Shown: positions 11,501-20,957 of the stretch, one piece after another | Layout of the letters: every line of letters begins with the position of its first letter | Numbering within the stretch: the stretch's first letter is position 1 | Assembly: GCA_037576195.1 (NCBI GenBank) | Contig: CM075103.1 | Span: 34,184,723 to 34,248,722 of the forward strand | Direction of reading: 5' to 3' | Source: Phytoseiulus persimilis | Lineage: Eukaryota > Arthropoda > Arachnida > Mesostigmata > Phytoseiidae | Length of the DNA stretch: 64,000 nt | Translations under genes and position numbers: made by a program | The notes under the pieces: model-generated | Seen by the model: the letters and a program-made list of their open reading frames with translations, nothing else | Databases searched by the model: none | Told to the model about the DNA's origin: nothing

Positions 11501-14123
11501 CCTCTGTAGTTTCCCGGACACCAGCGGGGCCGTTCGGACGGTTGACCACCTGCGCGATGTCTTCAGTTCGGCCAACATGGAATGGGCCGAATGGAAAACA
11601 AACTGTGAGGTCGTGAGGAGGCATCTCATCGAAGACTGTGGTTCATCCTTGGAAATGAACTCATCCAGCTCTGGCGTGCTGAAGGTACTCGGCGTGCAGT
11701 GGATGCCGAGTCAAGACATCCTGAGATTCGCCATGCCAAATCTTGGCGAACATGCACAGAGAAAAAATGTCATCACCAAGAGACAGGCGTTGGGCTTCGT
11801 GGCGTCAGTGTATGATCCCTTGGGGATGATGATTCCCTACACCATAAGAGGGAAACTCATTATCCAGAGGATGTGGTCGAGGGGTCTCCGGTGGAGTGAG
11901 CATCTGCCGAACGAGAGTCGAGAGGAGCTGATCGATTGGTTGATGGAACTAAATCTCTTCGAGCGCTTGCGGATCTCTCGACAATTCGCCCCACGGCGGG
12001 AGATTCCTACCGCGTACGTCCTACATATGTTCTGCGACGCCTCACAAACAGCGTGTGCAGCCGTGGCATATTTGGAAAGTCGTTACGCGGGCAGTGAGCC
12101 CACGTATGCACTTATCATGGCAAAGTCCAGACTCGCGCCGCGCCAGGCACCTACTCTACCCCGTCTGGAGCTCCTGGCCGCGCTATACGCCGCTCGTCTG
12201 AAACAGTTCCTCGTGACGAGAATGAGGATCAAGTTTGAGCGCGTCTTCTTCTACACAGACTCTACCATAGCTTACCACTGGGTGACCGCGACGAACCCTG
12301 GCTCCTGGCGGCCGTTCGTGAGCAATCGTGTCAACGAGATCCGCGGCTCCTCTGAGCCATCGCAGTGGTACCACGTAGGGGGAGATGCGAACGTGTCGGA
12401 CTTGGCGACACGGGGAGTCCACGCGGACACCTTAATCGACTCTGAGGGGTGGTGGAGCGGTCCAGATTGGCTCCGGCTACCGCGCGCAGACCAGCCAATC
12501 AGCCAACCGCGACTCGAAATGGAGGCACTCGGTCCAGTAAAAACCGAGATGCGAAAGGTGGTTGCTGGAGTCGTGGCAGTTGACGACACAATCGACTTGG
12601 AGCGCTTCAGCACGGCAGGTCGCGCCATCCGTGTCATCGCAAACGTACTGCGATTCATCGAAAATGTGCGCAAATCGGAACCCAGACAGACGGTGGCAGA
12701 ACGCAGACACAAAGCAGAAGCACTGCTCATCAGGGCGGCCCAAGCCAAACATTTGCCTGACGAAATCAACGCCGTGCGGTCCGGGGAAAATCCACCAAGC
12801 CATTCCAAACTGGCTCCATACAAACTTTTCATAGACCACGAGGGAGTTCTCCGAATCAAGACTCGCCTGCGAGAAAGTCCGTTCCTATCGTTCGAGGAAA
12901 GGAATCCCGCCGTCATTCCACCGGAGTCTCGATGGGCTCGCTTGCTGATAATCGACGCTCATCGCGTGAACGCTCATTTCGGGGTGTCTACAGTTTTGAC
13001 AATCCTGAGGAGACGCTATTGGATTATCAGGGGACGGCAAATCGTTAAGGCTATACTCAGAAAATGCGCCACTTGCCGCCGAGCACAGGCGAAACCGGCG
13101 GAACAGATCGAGGCCCCGCTCCCCACTCCACGATCCTCGCTGCACGCCCCCTTCTCCGCAAGTGGTGTCGACTATGCTGGCCCATTCTACACGAAACAGC
13201 GACAGGTGATCGTCAAAACTTTCGTGGCTCTTTTCACATGCACGGCCACCAGGGCGATTCATCTGGAAGCGGTCCCGAGCATCTCAACACCTCAGACTCT
13301 ACTCGCCGTCCGCCGATTTCTCGCTGCGTTTCCGGCTTGCAGGTCCCTCATCTCGGACAATGGATGTTCATTTGTGAAGGCTTCAACAGAAATCAAGAAG
13401 CTGTTCAACACGATGAAAGACAAAGAACTTCGCGAATTGCTACACGAGCGAGCGATCGAGTGGACCTTCAATTACCCGCGGGCACCGTGGCGCGGAGGTT
13501 TTTTCGAGAGATTGGTCGGTGTGCTGAAAAAGTCGTTGATGAAGACTCTCGGACGAAGCCTGATTGGCTTCGAAGAGTTCCGAACCATCCTCTGCGAATT
13601 GACAGCAGTGGTCAACAGCCGACCATTAACCTATGTCTACACGCATCCTGACGAGGTGACTCCGATCACTCCAAGCCATTTCATCCGCGGAGGACCACAT
13701 TTCACACCTCTTGCTCAAACCCTTCAAGTTGATCGGTTGAGGAGCAATGAGATGGTTACTGCGGGGGAGGCCCGCCGGAGTTTGGCCGAAAGGACGACTT
13801 ACTTCAAGAACCTATCTGTCCGTTGGTTTCGAGAGTACCTTTCATTACTCCGATCAGCAAATACCACGCGCGGTGCCCCCAGAGCCCCCATAGAAACTGG
13901 TGATATCTGCCTCTTAAAGGAAGACAACAGGCCGAGAGTCAGGTGGGAGCTCGTCAAGGTCGAGAGCGCGCACCCGGGACGAGACGGAATGATCCGATCC
14001 TACACAGTGAGGAATCAGCACGGTCATCTGTTGAGAAGAGCCGCACAATGCTTGATCCCGTTGGAAGTCGCAGCATCTGAGGAGAACGCTGCCGTCGGCC
14101 AAAGTGATCTCCCCAGCTCCTAG
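8565..14123 (+). CDS. BEL/Pao gag-pol polyprotein
   Basis: This is an 1852-aa ORF from an ATG 121 bp after the 5' LTR. The N-terminal region is coiled, followed by a DUF1759-type Gag domain from about residue 184 (LTPAVFDGN). Cysteine/histidine knuckles lie at about 428-495 (CLFCESERHRSSRC, CFGCLRPSH). An aspartic protease of the DUF1758 type has FIDSGSSLTFIS near 540. The reverse transcriptase has YADDYL near 974, and the RNase H has FCDASQ near 1155. The integrase has an HHCC zinc region (near 1465-1505), then D near 1535, DNG near 1597 and E in FFERLVG near 1646. The end is a DUF5641-like tail. Every catalytic motif is present and nothing interrupts the frame. Confidence 0.95.
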   Translation: MDQGAEHQRKKDLRELRTRRTVRRNKATQDIQELTNRQTDDNPPTLESIEAALALISEHQERLRDLDNQIHDLLETDEELEQDATGAETYEAQLAAAVASLRAAIQSRTRREFEGSVGNREANLSADLRPYQSTPHQSHDLGRSSFDDRAEQTPVAHTADRTEDARGLSNAPVVPCRGQRPCDLTPAVFDGNRLRYRAFIQQFENYVSRQGDLSPMEKLIVLSKHLKGDPLELVIELPLSDANYEVALRTLERNYASTSSDVSRILDKLRVLPRVLNPYDLAALRKLVVMVQQNIAALDANGMPLCRYAPSLQCAVEAALPVRMRQEYHRLKQMDRRYGALAGEIEPSAQQSTATADPERELNRLLEFLRDRVEELEESRPAESGERQSGKNGFERHRPDHNVQNRRQLCTVAAGVSSGQNQQRFKPKPCLFCESERHRSSRCDSNLTIDQRRQILTAQNRCFGCLRPSHQSPAECPGPRAPCGKCRSKSHYTAMHHGAPQVASSAVTVAVAGCHPPTSTLLWTVSAFVVNGGSKIPIRAFIDSGSSLTFISPSLRTMIRDHPVGFSNLNLKTLSGAHSLQDVPIFSVRLASTDNKHTMELLAYEYDFDVSPPNLISSAVLEKIHRFHKIHPLADQAYLDERSSQSPTMLIGMNQMHKFMCRTPAEAVTEEILAYQTKFGWVIGGDVHPQEPRVTGEVATAHAICCSIAIGATADDLSPAAKAVQKIWDFDTMGIRDSALEGKWSADEEDAIRQFRSGLSYNNNEYTVAMPRRASIRLLPNNLNVAQRRLSSKLRHLTQEPRAHQRYHEELMSFVRDGHALEVETPINIRANDSDGSYYMPHHQVVTQTPTGDKWRIVFDCSSSERGLTSLNDHLLPGPNMNPDLVTLLLNFRLHPVALSADITKAYMRIRLQDADRRLFRFLWRAPGTTETKCYEMCKVTWGARPSGFLLAAVIREHLRKGNGTRDVEIGDSLYADDYLCSFPDTSGAVRTVDHLRDVFSSANMEWAEWKTNCEVVRRHLIEDCGSSLEMNSSSSGVLKVLGVQWMPSQDILRFAMPNLGEHAQRKNVITKRQALGFVASVYDPLGMMIPYTIRGKLIIQRMWSRGLRWSEHLPNESREELIDWLMELNLFERLRISRQFAPRREIPTAYVLHMFCDASQTACAAVAYLESRYAGSEPTYALIMAKSRLAPRQAPTLPRLELLAALYAARLKQFLVTRMRIKFERVFFYTDSTIAYHWVTATNPGSWRPFVSNRVNEIRGSSEPSQWYHVGGDANVSDLATRGVHADTLIDSEGWWSGPDWLRLPRADQPISQPRLEMEALGPVKTEMRKVVAGVVAVDDTIDLERFSTAGRAIRVIANVLRFIENVRKSEPRQTVAERRHKAEALLIRAAQAKHLPDEINAVRSGENPPSHSKLAPYKLFIDHEGVLRIKTRLRESPFLSFEERNPAVIPPESRWARLLIIDAHRVNAHFGVSTVLTILRRRYWIIRGRQIVKAILRKCATCRRAQAKPAEQIEAPLPTPRSSLHAPFSASGVDYAGPFYTKQRQVIVKTFVALFTCTATRAIHLEAVPSISTPQTLLAVRRFLAAFPACRSLISDNGCSFVKASTEIKKLFNTMKDKELRELLHERAIEWTFNYPRAPWRGGFFERLVGVLKKSLMKTLGRSLIGFEEFRTILCELTAVVNSRPLTYVYTHPDEVTPITPSHFIRGGPHFTPLAQTLQVDRLRSNEMVTAGEARRSLAERTTYFKNLSVRWFREYLSLLRSANTTRGAPRAPIETGDICLLKEDNRPRVRWELVKVESAHPGRDGMIRSYTVRNQHGHLLRRAAQCLIPLEVAASEENAAVGQSDLPSS

Positions 14124-14230
14124 TTATTGTGCCAAAAGTTTTCAGTCGAATGACTTTCTTTAAAAATGACGGCCTAAATTTCACCCATCTGATCTCATTG
14201 TAAAAAAAACTTCAGTTTTTTGGCCGGGAC

Positions 14231-14456
14231 TGTCAATAATCTTAAGATTCCATACTCCCGACATATTTGAATAATCGCGCCACCGGGAAATTTGTCTCCT
14301 TGTGGCGCGGAAAGAAAAATAACATGTGTGTGTGAAGCCCTTGCGGCACAGCAGTGAAAAATCGTGTTTTCTGTTCGGAACATTTTCCTCCCCTCAACAG
14401 CCCATTGGAATCCTGAGCACTCCACTATCAGCGATCTACGTTCCCAACCCTTCACA
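14231..14456 (+). repeat. BEL/Pao 3' LTR
   Basis: This is the 226-bp partner of 8218-8443. The preceding TTTTGGCCGGGAC is a weak polypurine tract candidate. Confidence 0.93.
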
Positions 14457-14584
14457 CGGCAAATGTATTTACGTACCACTCCGTTACGGAAATTCATTTT
14501 TCGTACCCCGGACCCGAGGATCCTTACTACTTATGATCGGCTTCGTCTGTCAGTTTGTCCTCGTTTCTCCTGGAATACATGGGG

Positions 14585-14998
14585 GTGATTCCGGCACCAA
14601 TCCGACCTTCACTTTTCGAGTGTGGACGGGTGATTCTGGGACTAATCCGACAATATTCTTCCGAGTCTGGAGGGGTGATTCCGGGACCAATCTGACAATC
14701 TTCTTCCGAGTCTGGAGGAGTGATTCCGGTACCAATCTGAGCATACTTTTCTGAGTCTGGAGGAGTGATTCCGGGACCAATCTGAGCATACTTTCCTGAG
14801 TCTGGTGGGTTGATTCCAGGACGCATATGACAACATTTTGCTGAGTCTGGAGGAGTGAGTCCGGCACCAGCCTGAGCATATTTTTCCGAGTCTGAAGGAG
14901 TGATTCCGGGACCAATCTGAGCATACTTTTCTGAGTCTGGTGGGTTGATTCCAGGACCAATCTGACAATATTTTGCCGAGTCTGGAGAGCCGAAAGCT
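14585..14998 (-). repeat. 45-bp minisatellite array, about nine units
   Basis: GTGATTC recurs every 45 bp (14585, 14630, 14675, 14720, 14765 and on). As 45 is a multiple of three, the minus strand stays open and reads a 15-residue repeat like ITPPDSEKYAQIGPG. This does not show it is a gene. The same unit appears in the opposite orientation near 15800, 16825 and 48885. Confidence 0.92.
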
Positions 14999-15677
14999 GG
15001 ATCAGAGAGCGGTCGATACCTGATTCTCGCTCCGTTCGGTCTTGTGACTATACCTCTGTTCTCTGACAATACTGTAACGAAGGTTTCCGCTGTCTGCCAA
15101 AGCTCGCACTAGGTGAGGTCTTAAGATCTGGGTGACGAAGAAGCTACGACTCACGGAGTAAGAAGACGAACTTACTCGGACACAACTGGGAGCGGGGGCT
15201 GGATGCTTAGTCCACCTTGGACGCTAGGGCAGCGGAAGAAAGGGACGTTTTGAGGACGGTCACAACTTGTCGGCGTGCAAATCTACTCTTCTACTCTCAA
15301 GTTTTTTTCATTCGTTTCCCTCCTGCAGGCTCTTCCTCTTCTAGCCGGTCGCGTTCTTGCTTCACATTGGTCCCGGATGCCTTCGCTCTTTCACTATTGA
15401 TGTCTACCCCGCACCTGCGCCCTCGGTTGCAATGCCGGTTTCACCGCCAGCGCATAATACACATGTGGCCCCTGTGATCGTTATATTATCCGGCTACCAG
15501 CTCATGAGACACTTTTCTCTGAATCTATCTTCTCATTCGGTTGATTGGTACATGCTGTTATGGTCAGATGGACTCCGGAATTACCTCCTCAGAGTCTAAA
15601 AAGTATGGTCAGGTCGATCCTGGACTCACCCTATCAGACTCCGAAGAGTATGTTCAGATTGGTCCCGGAATATAACC
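14999..15677. other. No gene recognised; one stray 45-bp unit near 15630
   Basis: Only short unconvincing ORFs are visible. A single diverged copy of the 45-bp unit (CCCTATCAGACTCCGAAG, about 15627-15673) is in plus orientation. Nothing else is identifiable. Confidence 0.6.
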
Positions 15678-15790
15678 GAATTCATTTGCCGTACTATTGC
15701 CGTACATTCGAATTCATATAAGAGAATTCATTTGCCGTACTATTGCCGTACATTCGAATTCATATAAGAGAATTCATTTGCCGTACCACG
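15678..15790. repeat. 46-bp tandem repeat, about 2.4 units
   Basis: GAATTCATTTGCCGTAC starts at 15678, 15724 and 15770, giving a 46-bp period. The units are near-identical, so the expansion looks recent. Confidence 0.88.
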
Positions 15791-15799
15791 TAAAATGAT

Positions 15800-15912
15800 G
15801 TCTAGTCCCGGAATCACCTCTCCAGACTTGGGAAGTAATGGTCAGATCGGTCCCGGAATCACCCCTCCAGACTTGAAAAGTAAAGGTCAGATTGGTCCCG
15901 GGATCGCTCCGA
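15800..15912 (+). repeat. 45-bp minisatellite, about 2.5 units
   Basis: Units with CCCGGAATCACC-CTCCAGACTTG match the 14585 and 48885 arrays, in plus orientation. A single further unit lies at about 16825-16870. Confidence 0.85.
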
Positions 15913-16049
15913 GAAATCGATGGTCGGTGATCGACCCCCTGGGGCACGGCAATCCATATACTTCAACGAAGTCGCTCAGGGGGTCCACGGTTGACCCCGT
16001 GGTCGACAGGTGGAGTTGCTATTCACGAACGCAGAGCAGCACCTACGCA

Positions 16050-16428
16050 CGCAACTCCCACAATTACACCAGATCTCATTGATGAAGATCCTGGTGACAT
16101 TCATGCCTGTAAAATACTCCTACGTAACCAACTAACCGTCCTTGCGACTGTATATATGAATCCGGGAAAATCGTTCGAACTCATTGAAGAGTTCCTACTG
16201 AAATATGACCATGTTCTGTCCCCTGGTATACAAAACCAGAGAACTTCACTGATTCTATGCGGTGATTTCAATTGGAACCTGAAAGACCCCCTCAAAAATG
16301 GAAACAATATCGAATTTATGCGAAATCAATTTGAAAATCTTGAACTAATAACCGATCCTGAGGTATTGACAACACGTGGCCGAACATGCATCGATATCGT
16401 ATTCTCGGGAGGCACTCCGGAGCACTGA
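16050..16428 (+). pseudogene. Endonuclease/exonuclease/phosphatase fragment of a retroelement or Helentron
   Basis: A frame ending at 16428 reads LTVLATVYMNPG, then SLILCGDFNWNL, then TTRGRTCIDIVFS. These are the middle and late motifs of the endonuclease/exonuclease/phosphatase fold (the GDFN block and a late T-x-IDxVF block). This domain occurs in CR1-like non-LTR ORF2 proteins and at the end of some Helitron-group (Helentron) proteins. The N-terminal E motif, the late SDH block and any reverse transcriptase or helicase are missing, so it is a truncated relic. I cannot choose between the two sources. Confidence 0.6.
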
Positions 16429-16872
16429 AGATAAGACCGTCGAAAACAAATTGAGGGGGGCTCTGGGCGGAAGAACTCGAGAAATTTTGGACACATGCCA
16501 CCGCCATTGATGAGAAATCTCAATACTGCTGAAGCATTTTCCCCTCTCGAGGGGTTGGGACACCCCCCCCTCTCGTTCTTTTGTAGGTGTTTCAAAACCA
16601 ATCCACCGTACTTTCCAATTCATTTATCGACGAATTTTGTCTGTATCCCGGCTTGACGCTAGGTTGTTCGCATTTCTGCGCCCCGGTTCAACCCGGGGAT
16701 GAACCGTTCCTGTTTTTTTTCCGGAGCGAGGGAAATTTGAATTCAAGTTGAATTTCATGTGGTGAATCTTGGTGTCTTGTCATAGGTCAATGACAATGAA
16801 GTGATGGTAGGTGAGGTAATGTCCAGATCGGTCCCGGAATCACCCCTCCAGACTTGGAAAGTAATGGTCAGA

Positions 16873-17015
16873 AAAGTTCTTAGATTGGTCCAGACTACCC
16901 GACTATGGAGTTGCCGGGTCGATCTGACAACTCCGGATTTCCGGGGGGAAAAAAAAGTTGTCGGATCGACCCGGCAACTCCATAGTCGGTTAGTCTGGAC
17001 CAATCTAAGAACTTT
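16873..17015. repeat. Foldback: 60-bp inverted repeat with a 23-bp loop
   Basis: Arms 16873-16932 and 16956-17015 are reverse complements with about two mismatches, and contain CCGGCAACTCCATAGTC. The loop includes a G-run followed by an A-run. It could be the core of a non-autonomous element or a replication-generated palindrome. A weak echo of the arm (TGGAGTTGCCGGGCG) lies near 17160. Confidence 0.9.
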
Positions 17016-17469
17016 TTGCCATTGGAAAAATTTTCGAATTCGGCATCCCTGAGGAGCTACGGGCCTAAATGCAAAGAGTACGCGATCTTGTCAGGTGGTC
17101 GATCCTGACGTCGAGGTTGAAACGATCTTTCGTCCTTCTCACAGATCCTGAGCTAGAAATCTGGAGTTGCCGGGCGTTTGAGCAGCATCCTATCCTGCCT
17201 CGACTTAAGCACTTTCGAATTCGATCGGTTGACTTTAGAAGTTTGTCGATCAGTTTTTTGAGAAAAGTTGAAAAAAAAAAATGCAATTTTTAGGCTGATT
17301 TAGAAAACTCAATTTTTTACCGATTCACGAAATTCGACGAGAAAAAGACGCGCCGTCCTTCCAGCTATCAAACGCAAAAAGATTTTCCAGAATCTGACCA
17401 TTTTTCACCGAGCTATGAGCAAAAGAAGAGAGGGTAAGAAAGTTCCCGACTTACGATGACCACCCTGTA
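17016..17469. other. No gene recognised
   Basis: The stretch is AT-rich in its second half, with A-runs near 17270. No coding or repeat signal is convincing except the arm echo near 17160. Confidence 0.5.
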
Positions 17470-18449
17470 GATCGTTCATTGTGCATCGGTTAACAAGTCG
17501 AGTTCTCATAGACCTGGTTTTCGATCAAGGCGCTGAGCGCGTTCCGAGCTCGAAGCGAGGGCAAGCCGTCTGCGCTCGCTCTTGGTAAGTTCGTGGACCT
17601 CTGAGAATGCACTGAGAACGAGCTGAATTCGAGGGAATCGCTGAGATCTCAAGTAACTCAGGTTGTCGCAGAATGTACTTTCTGATATTCGTCTCGATGC
17701 GGTCCAATGAGCTGAAGCTTCTTCCACGGCTTACGTTTCAAATTGTAACGTCTAGGACCGATTTGTGGCACGTGAGGACACCCGAGACGGTCGTTTTTCG
17801 GTCCTCTTTCGTTGCGCGCTCAGCTCTCCAACGACCAATCGATTAGAAGGGGTCAGGATGCTTTCGCTTTCATGCTGTTCGCAGTTTTCCTGTGCGTCTT
17901 TTTAGACCCCAGACTCGGAACGTTAGAACAGCTCTAGCTGCGGGTTTTTCCGGACAAGTAAAATATTATATGAAGCGCAGCGGAACTTCCCATTCCCGGA
18001 AGCGATGATGAGTCGGAATGCCCATGCATCTCCAGGGACGGCCGTTGAAATCGAGCATGGTCAGATTCGGGTACGACGGAAATGTTACCAAGAGCGCTCG
18101 AACACGTTTGACAGCATAACTGCCATGAAGTATCCCTCAGTCCCTCCGATGACCACCTGTATTTTCAGCCCTGAGCGGCTTCGTTGTAATCGCGGCTTCG
18201 AAGAGGATACTCTCTCCACCTAACTAGAGCCTGCTTCACTATGGGGTGCAATGCCCTGCGGGTGAGATCTTTGGGAGCAAGAGGAATTGCGTTATCCCGC
18301 GGCGCTAGTTTATTCCGGGGGGTTAAGCTATCCATGTGTGGTCTCGCGTCACGCATGGGGCCCATGCGACTTGTGGCGCTAAGAACGCCCTTTCATAGCG
18401 ATAGAAAGGAAGTTTCATTGAAGGAATATTCGAGCGTCAGCACCTGGAA

Positions 18450-20258
18450 ATGCCGAGAATATCCGAAGTCTCTCTCACCATCGATAATTCAAGTTCGAGC
18501 CAACCTCCGAGTCGTTTGCGTCGCTACTCAAGAAAACGGAGGACGACGGCGCGCCGAGATCAAGATAATCACGAGTATTCAGGCTCCTCAAATGGAGTGA
18601 AGGCGGTATGTTTAGCGATTCAGACACGGAGGCCCCCCGAACTGGAGCAGACCGTGATGACAGTAAGTCCGACGACTCTGAGGAATCTATCAGCTACGGA
18701 ATGGACAATCTTCCGCAAGCCCTGGAACCAGTATTTGCATGGCACGATGTTCGGGAAGATCTCCTGTCTCAAATCAGGTTTTTGAGCCGAGAGATGGTCA
18801 GACCGAACGAGTCGTTTCCTTCGAACTTCGATGACCTCCAGCCTGCTCAAGTGTTCGATCTATTCTTCGACCGAGAAGTGATTCATTGTTTGTGAGACCA
18901 ATCGAAACGCTAAGCGGTATGTCAGCTGAAGGAGCATCGGTCCGAGAAATAGAGCAAGAAGATGGGAAGACACTGTTCAGGATGAGATCAGAACATTTTT
19001 CGGATTCGCTATGTACATGGGCCTCGTAGTCTACCCAGATATCACTGACTACTGGCGCTCGACTGGTCTGTACAGAAGTGAGCTCGTGCCCTAAACAATG
19101 AGCCGGAATAGGTTCCAGCTCCTAGGTTTCATACAGAACTCAAACAACGAGGATGGGGACAGCGCCGATCGATCCCGTGAGTTCATCACGATTCTGAACA
19201 TGCTTCAGGAGAAATTCTGCAGGGCGTTCGAACCAGGGGAAGCTGACCATCGATGAGTCGATGATCCCTTCCAGGGGCAGACTCCGTTTCAAGCAATACA
19301 TGCCTGGGAAGTGTCACCGGGATGGGATGAAAATGTTCGAGCTTCGCAGCACTGATGGATATGTGTTCCGAATCAGGGTTTACACAGGCAGAGTCATAGG
19401 CGTTGCCAAAAATATTCCATCGGGCGTCGCACTAGAGCTCTCTGACCCTTATCTTAATGAGGGGCGAACGTTGACAACCGATAATTACTCCACGTCGGTG
19501 ACGCTCGCGAAAGATTTGTTGAGAAGTCGTACACATCTATTGGGACCTGCGCAAGAACAGGAAGCATCTGCCTCTGAGTCTAAGGCACGAGCGCTTGACG
19601 AGAAAACAAATTGTTTGAAGGATATCCAGCGAAAGCATAGTCGTTGCGGAATGGAAGGACAAGAGAGACTTGCTCTTCCTCGGTACGAAACACGGTCTTT
19701 GAGTGGTGGTTTCCCGAGAATCAGGGGGGGGGGGGGGGCATTCGGAACCAGCGTTGGAAGAATCAAGCCAGTCGCCACACTCAATTGCAACAGCTCCAAA
19801 CAAGGGGTAGATATGTCGGTACAGATCACTAGTCACCACTCTCCCTTGAGGAAGACCATGAGATGGTATCACAAGCTTGTTTTCGAACTTATTCTCAATA
19901 CAGCCGTTGGGAATGCAAGAATCATCTTCAACAAGCTAACGGGACGAAACTCTTAATCGAGCACTTCCGAACAGCTCTTGTCGAGGATCTAGCCGGATTT
20001 TCCGGTGCCTCGCGCAGTAACTCCCTGCATCGTCCAACTCATGAATTTGTTCGGAGTGAACACACGGACAAAAGGAATAGAAAGATTCAGGACAAATGTC
20101 AAGGTTGCTATGCACGGCTTTCAGCTTCTCTGGGTCGTTCCGAGGCCATGAGCGAGATGATTAAAGCGAACTCTAAATGCCAAAAATGCGGAAAATGCGA
20201 TCGATGGTTCTGTATATCATGTTTCGCCAAACGTCATGAGAACCTATACTTATCGTAG
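18450..20258 (+). pseudogene. piggyBac transposase, degenerate
   Basis: Fragments in several frames give a recognisable transposase. The N-terminus is basic and serine-rich (18450). An acidic segment follows, with QVFDLFFDREVI near 18850 and YMGLVVYPDITDYWRSTGLY near 19015. The catalytic core has IDESMIP at 19249-19266, TLTTDNYSTS near 19472 and a third aspartate in GVDMS near 19805, so the DDD triad survives. A cysteine-rich C-terminal domain (CQKCGKCDRWFCISC, near 20180) ends the protein. At least four frameshifts or stops, and a homopolymer of G at 19728-19737, destroy the frame. Confidence 0.88.
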
Positions 20259-20435
20259 CACTGTCTGTGCATCATCCGAGGAAAGGTTGAGCCGCTTCCT
20301 CTAGAATTTTTCCCTCGTTTCTTCATTGAATATCTGGCCCTTCTTATCTCTGAGTTTCCCCACTGCCACGGGGGCGCCAGCGTCCCTCAGTCCGGTCACT
20401 ATGGGTGGCACTGGGCGGTCAAATTTCCCGATTCC

Positions 20436-20540
20436 GCCCGACTTGAGCGGAGGCCCGATTCGAGCGAAGTCCCGATCTGAGCGGAGGCCCGACTCGAGCG
20501 AAGGCTCGGTTTGAGCCAAGACCAGATTCGAGCGGAAGCC
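20436..20540. repeat. 17-bp minisatellite
   Basis: About six diverged units like CCCGATTCGAGCGAAGT. The same 17-bp family recurs at 22437-22520, 29262-29395 and 33040-33125. Confidence 0.8.
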
Positions 20541-20957
20541 AACAGCGGCTGTCGTACTGTCGCTCGCGTTGGAGTTTGGTCCGGCACCTTTTGATGGCGA
20601 TCATGATTGGAGGAACGCCGCAGCCCTCGTTTGTTGAGCCGCTGCCATACAACTCTGCTCACGGCGAAAGCCTACGTTCTCTGAGTCCAATACATCGAGT
20701 GAGTTCAAGACACCGATCGCTGATTTGTGGGCTTGCGCCTCGTCGTAGAGCTGCTGTCAACGCCGCTCGCTACGCTCGCGGGACACTCCTATTTTCGCTA
20801 GTCGGTGGGCCCCAAATGGCGGAGACGCAAAGAATGATAGTGGTCAACGATGAGCAAAGGCTGCCCTCTGGTCGAACCCACGAAGCTCAACGACATACTT
20901 GCTTCGCACTCCGGCACAACGCGCTCACGCAGTCCTGCCTAGCTCTACATAAACCGA

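Larger units (their letters stand above)
8218..14456 (+). mobile_element. Full-length BEL/Pao LTR retrotransposon
   Basis: LTRs of 226 bp at 8218-8443 and 14231-14456 begin TGTCAATAATC and end CCCTTCACA, and read as identical by eye. A primer-binding site (TGGTGCCGTGAC) starts at 8444, directly after the 5' LTR. A single intact gag-pol ORF fills the interior. The 5 bp on the left (GTTGG) and right (CGGCA) do not match, so there is no target-site duplication. Left of the element is satellite and right of it is unrelated sequence. Confidence 0.95.
17470..20949 (+). mobile_element. piggyBac-type element remnant, copy A (left arm of an inverted duplication)
   Basis: This block is repeated in reverse orientation at 32635-35205. 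Both contain a broken piggyBac transposase, a 17-bp minisatellite and about 370 bp of further shared sequence (20575-20949 against 32640-33010). Copy A has about 840 bp (17647-18486) absent from copy B, either an insertion here or a deletion there. I found no TTAA-flanked termini, so the true transposon ends are unknown. Confidence 0.8.

Noticed and set aside
14457-14720. ORF starting in the BEL 3' LTR (14326-14754)
   Set aside because: It runs from LTR into the minisatellite and has no protein motif.
14527-15069. 180-aa minus-strand ORF with a 15-residue repeat as a repetitive protein gene
   Set aside because: The 45-bp period makes any open frame repeat itself. Units elsewhere carry indels that break the frame, and no start, promoter or non-repeat domain is seen.
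19728-19737. G homopolymer in piggyBac copy A as a programmed frameshift site
   Set aside because: Copy B lacks it, and the gene has several other disabling changes, so slippage in a dead gene is simpler.
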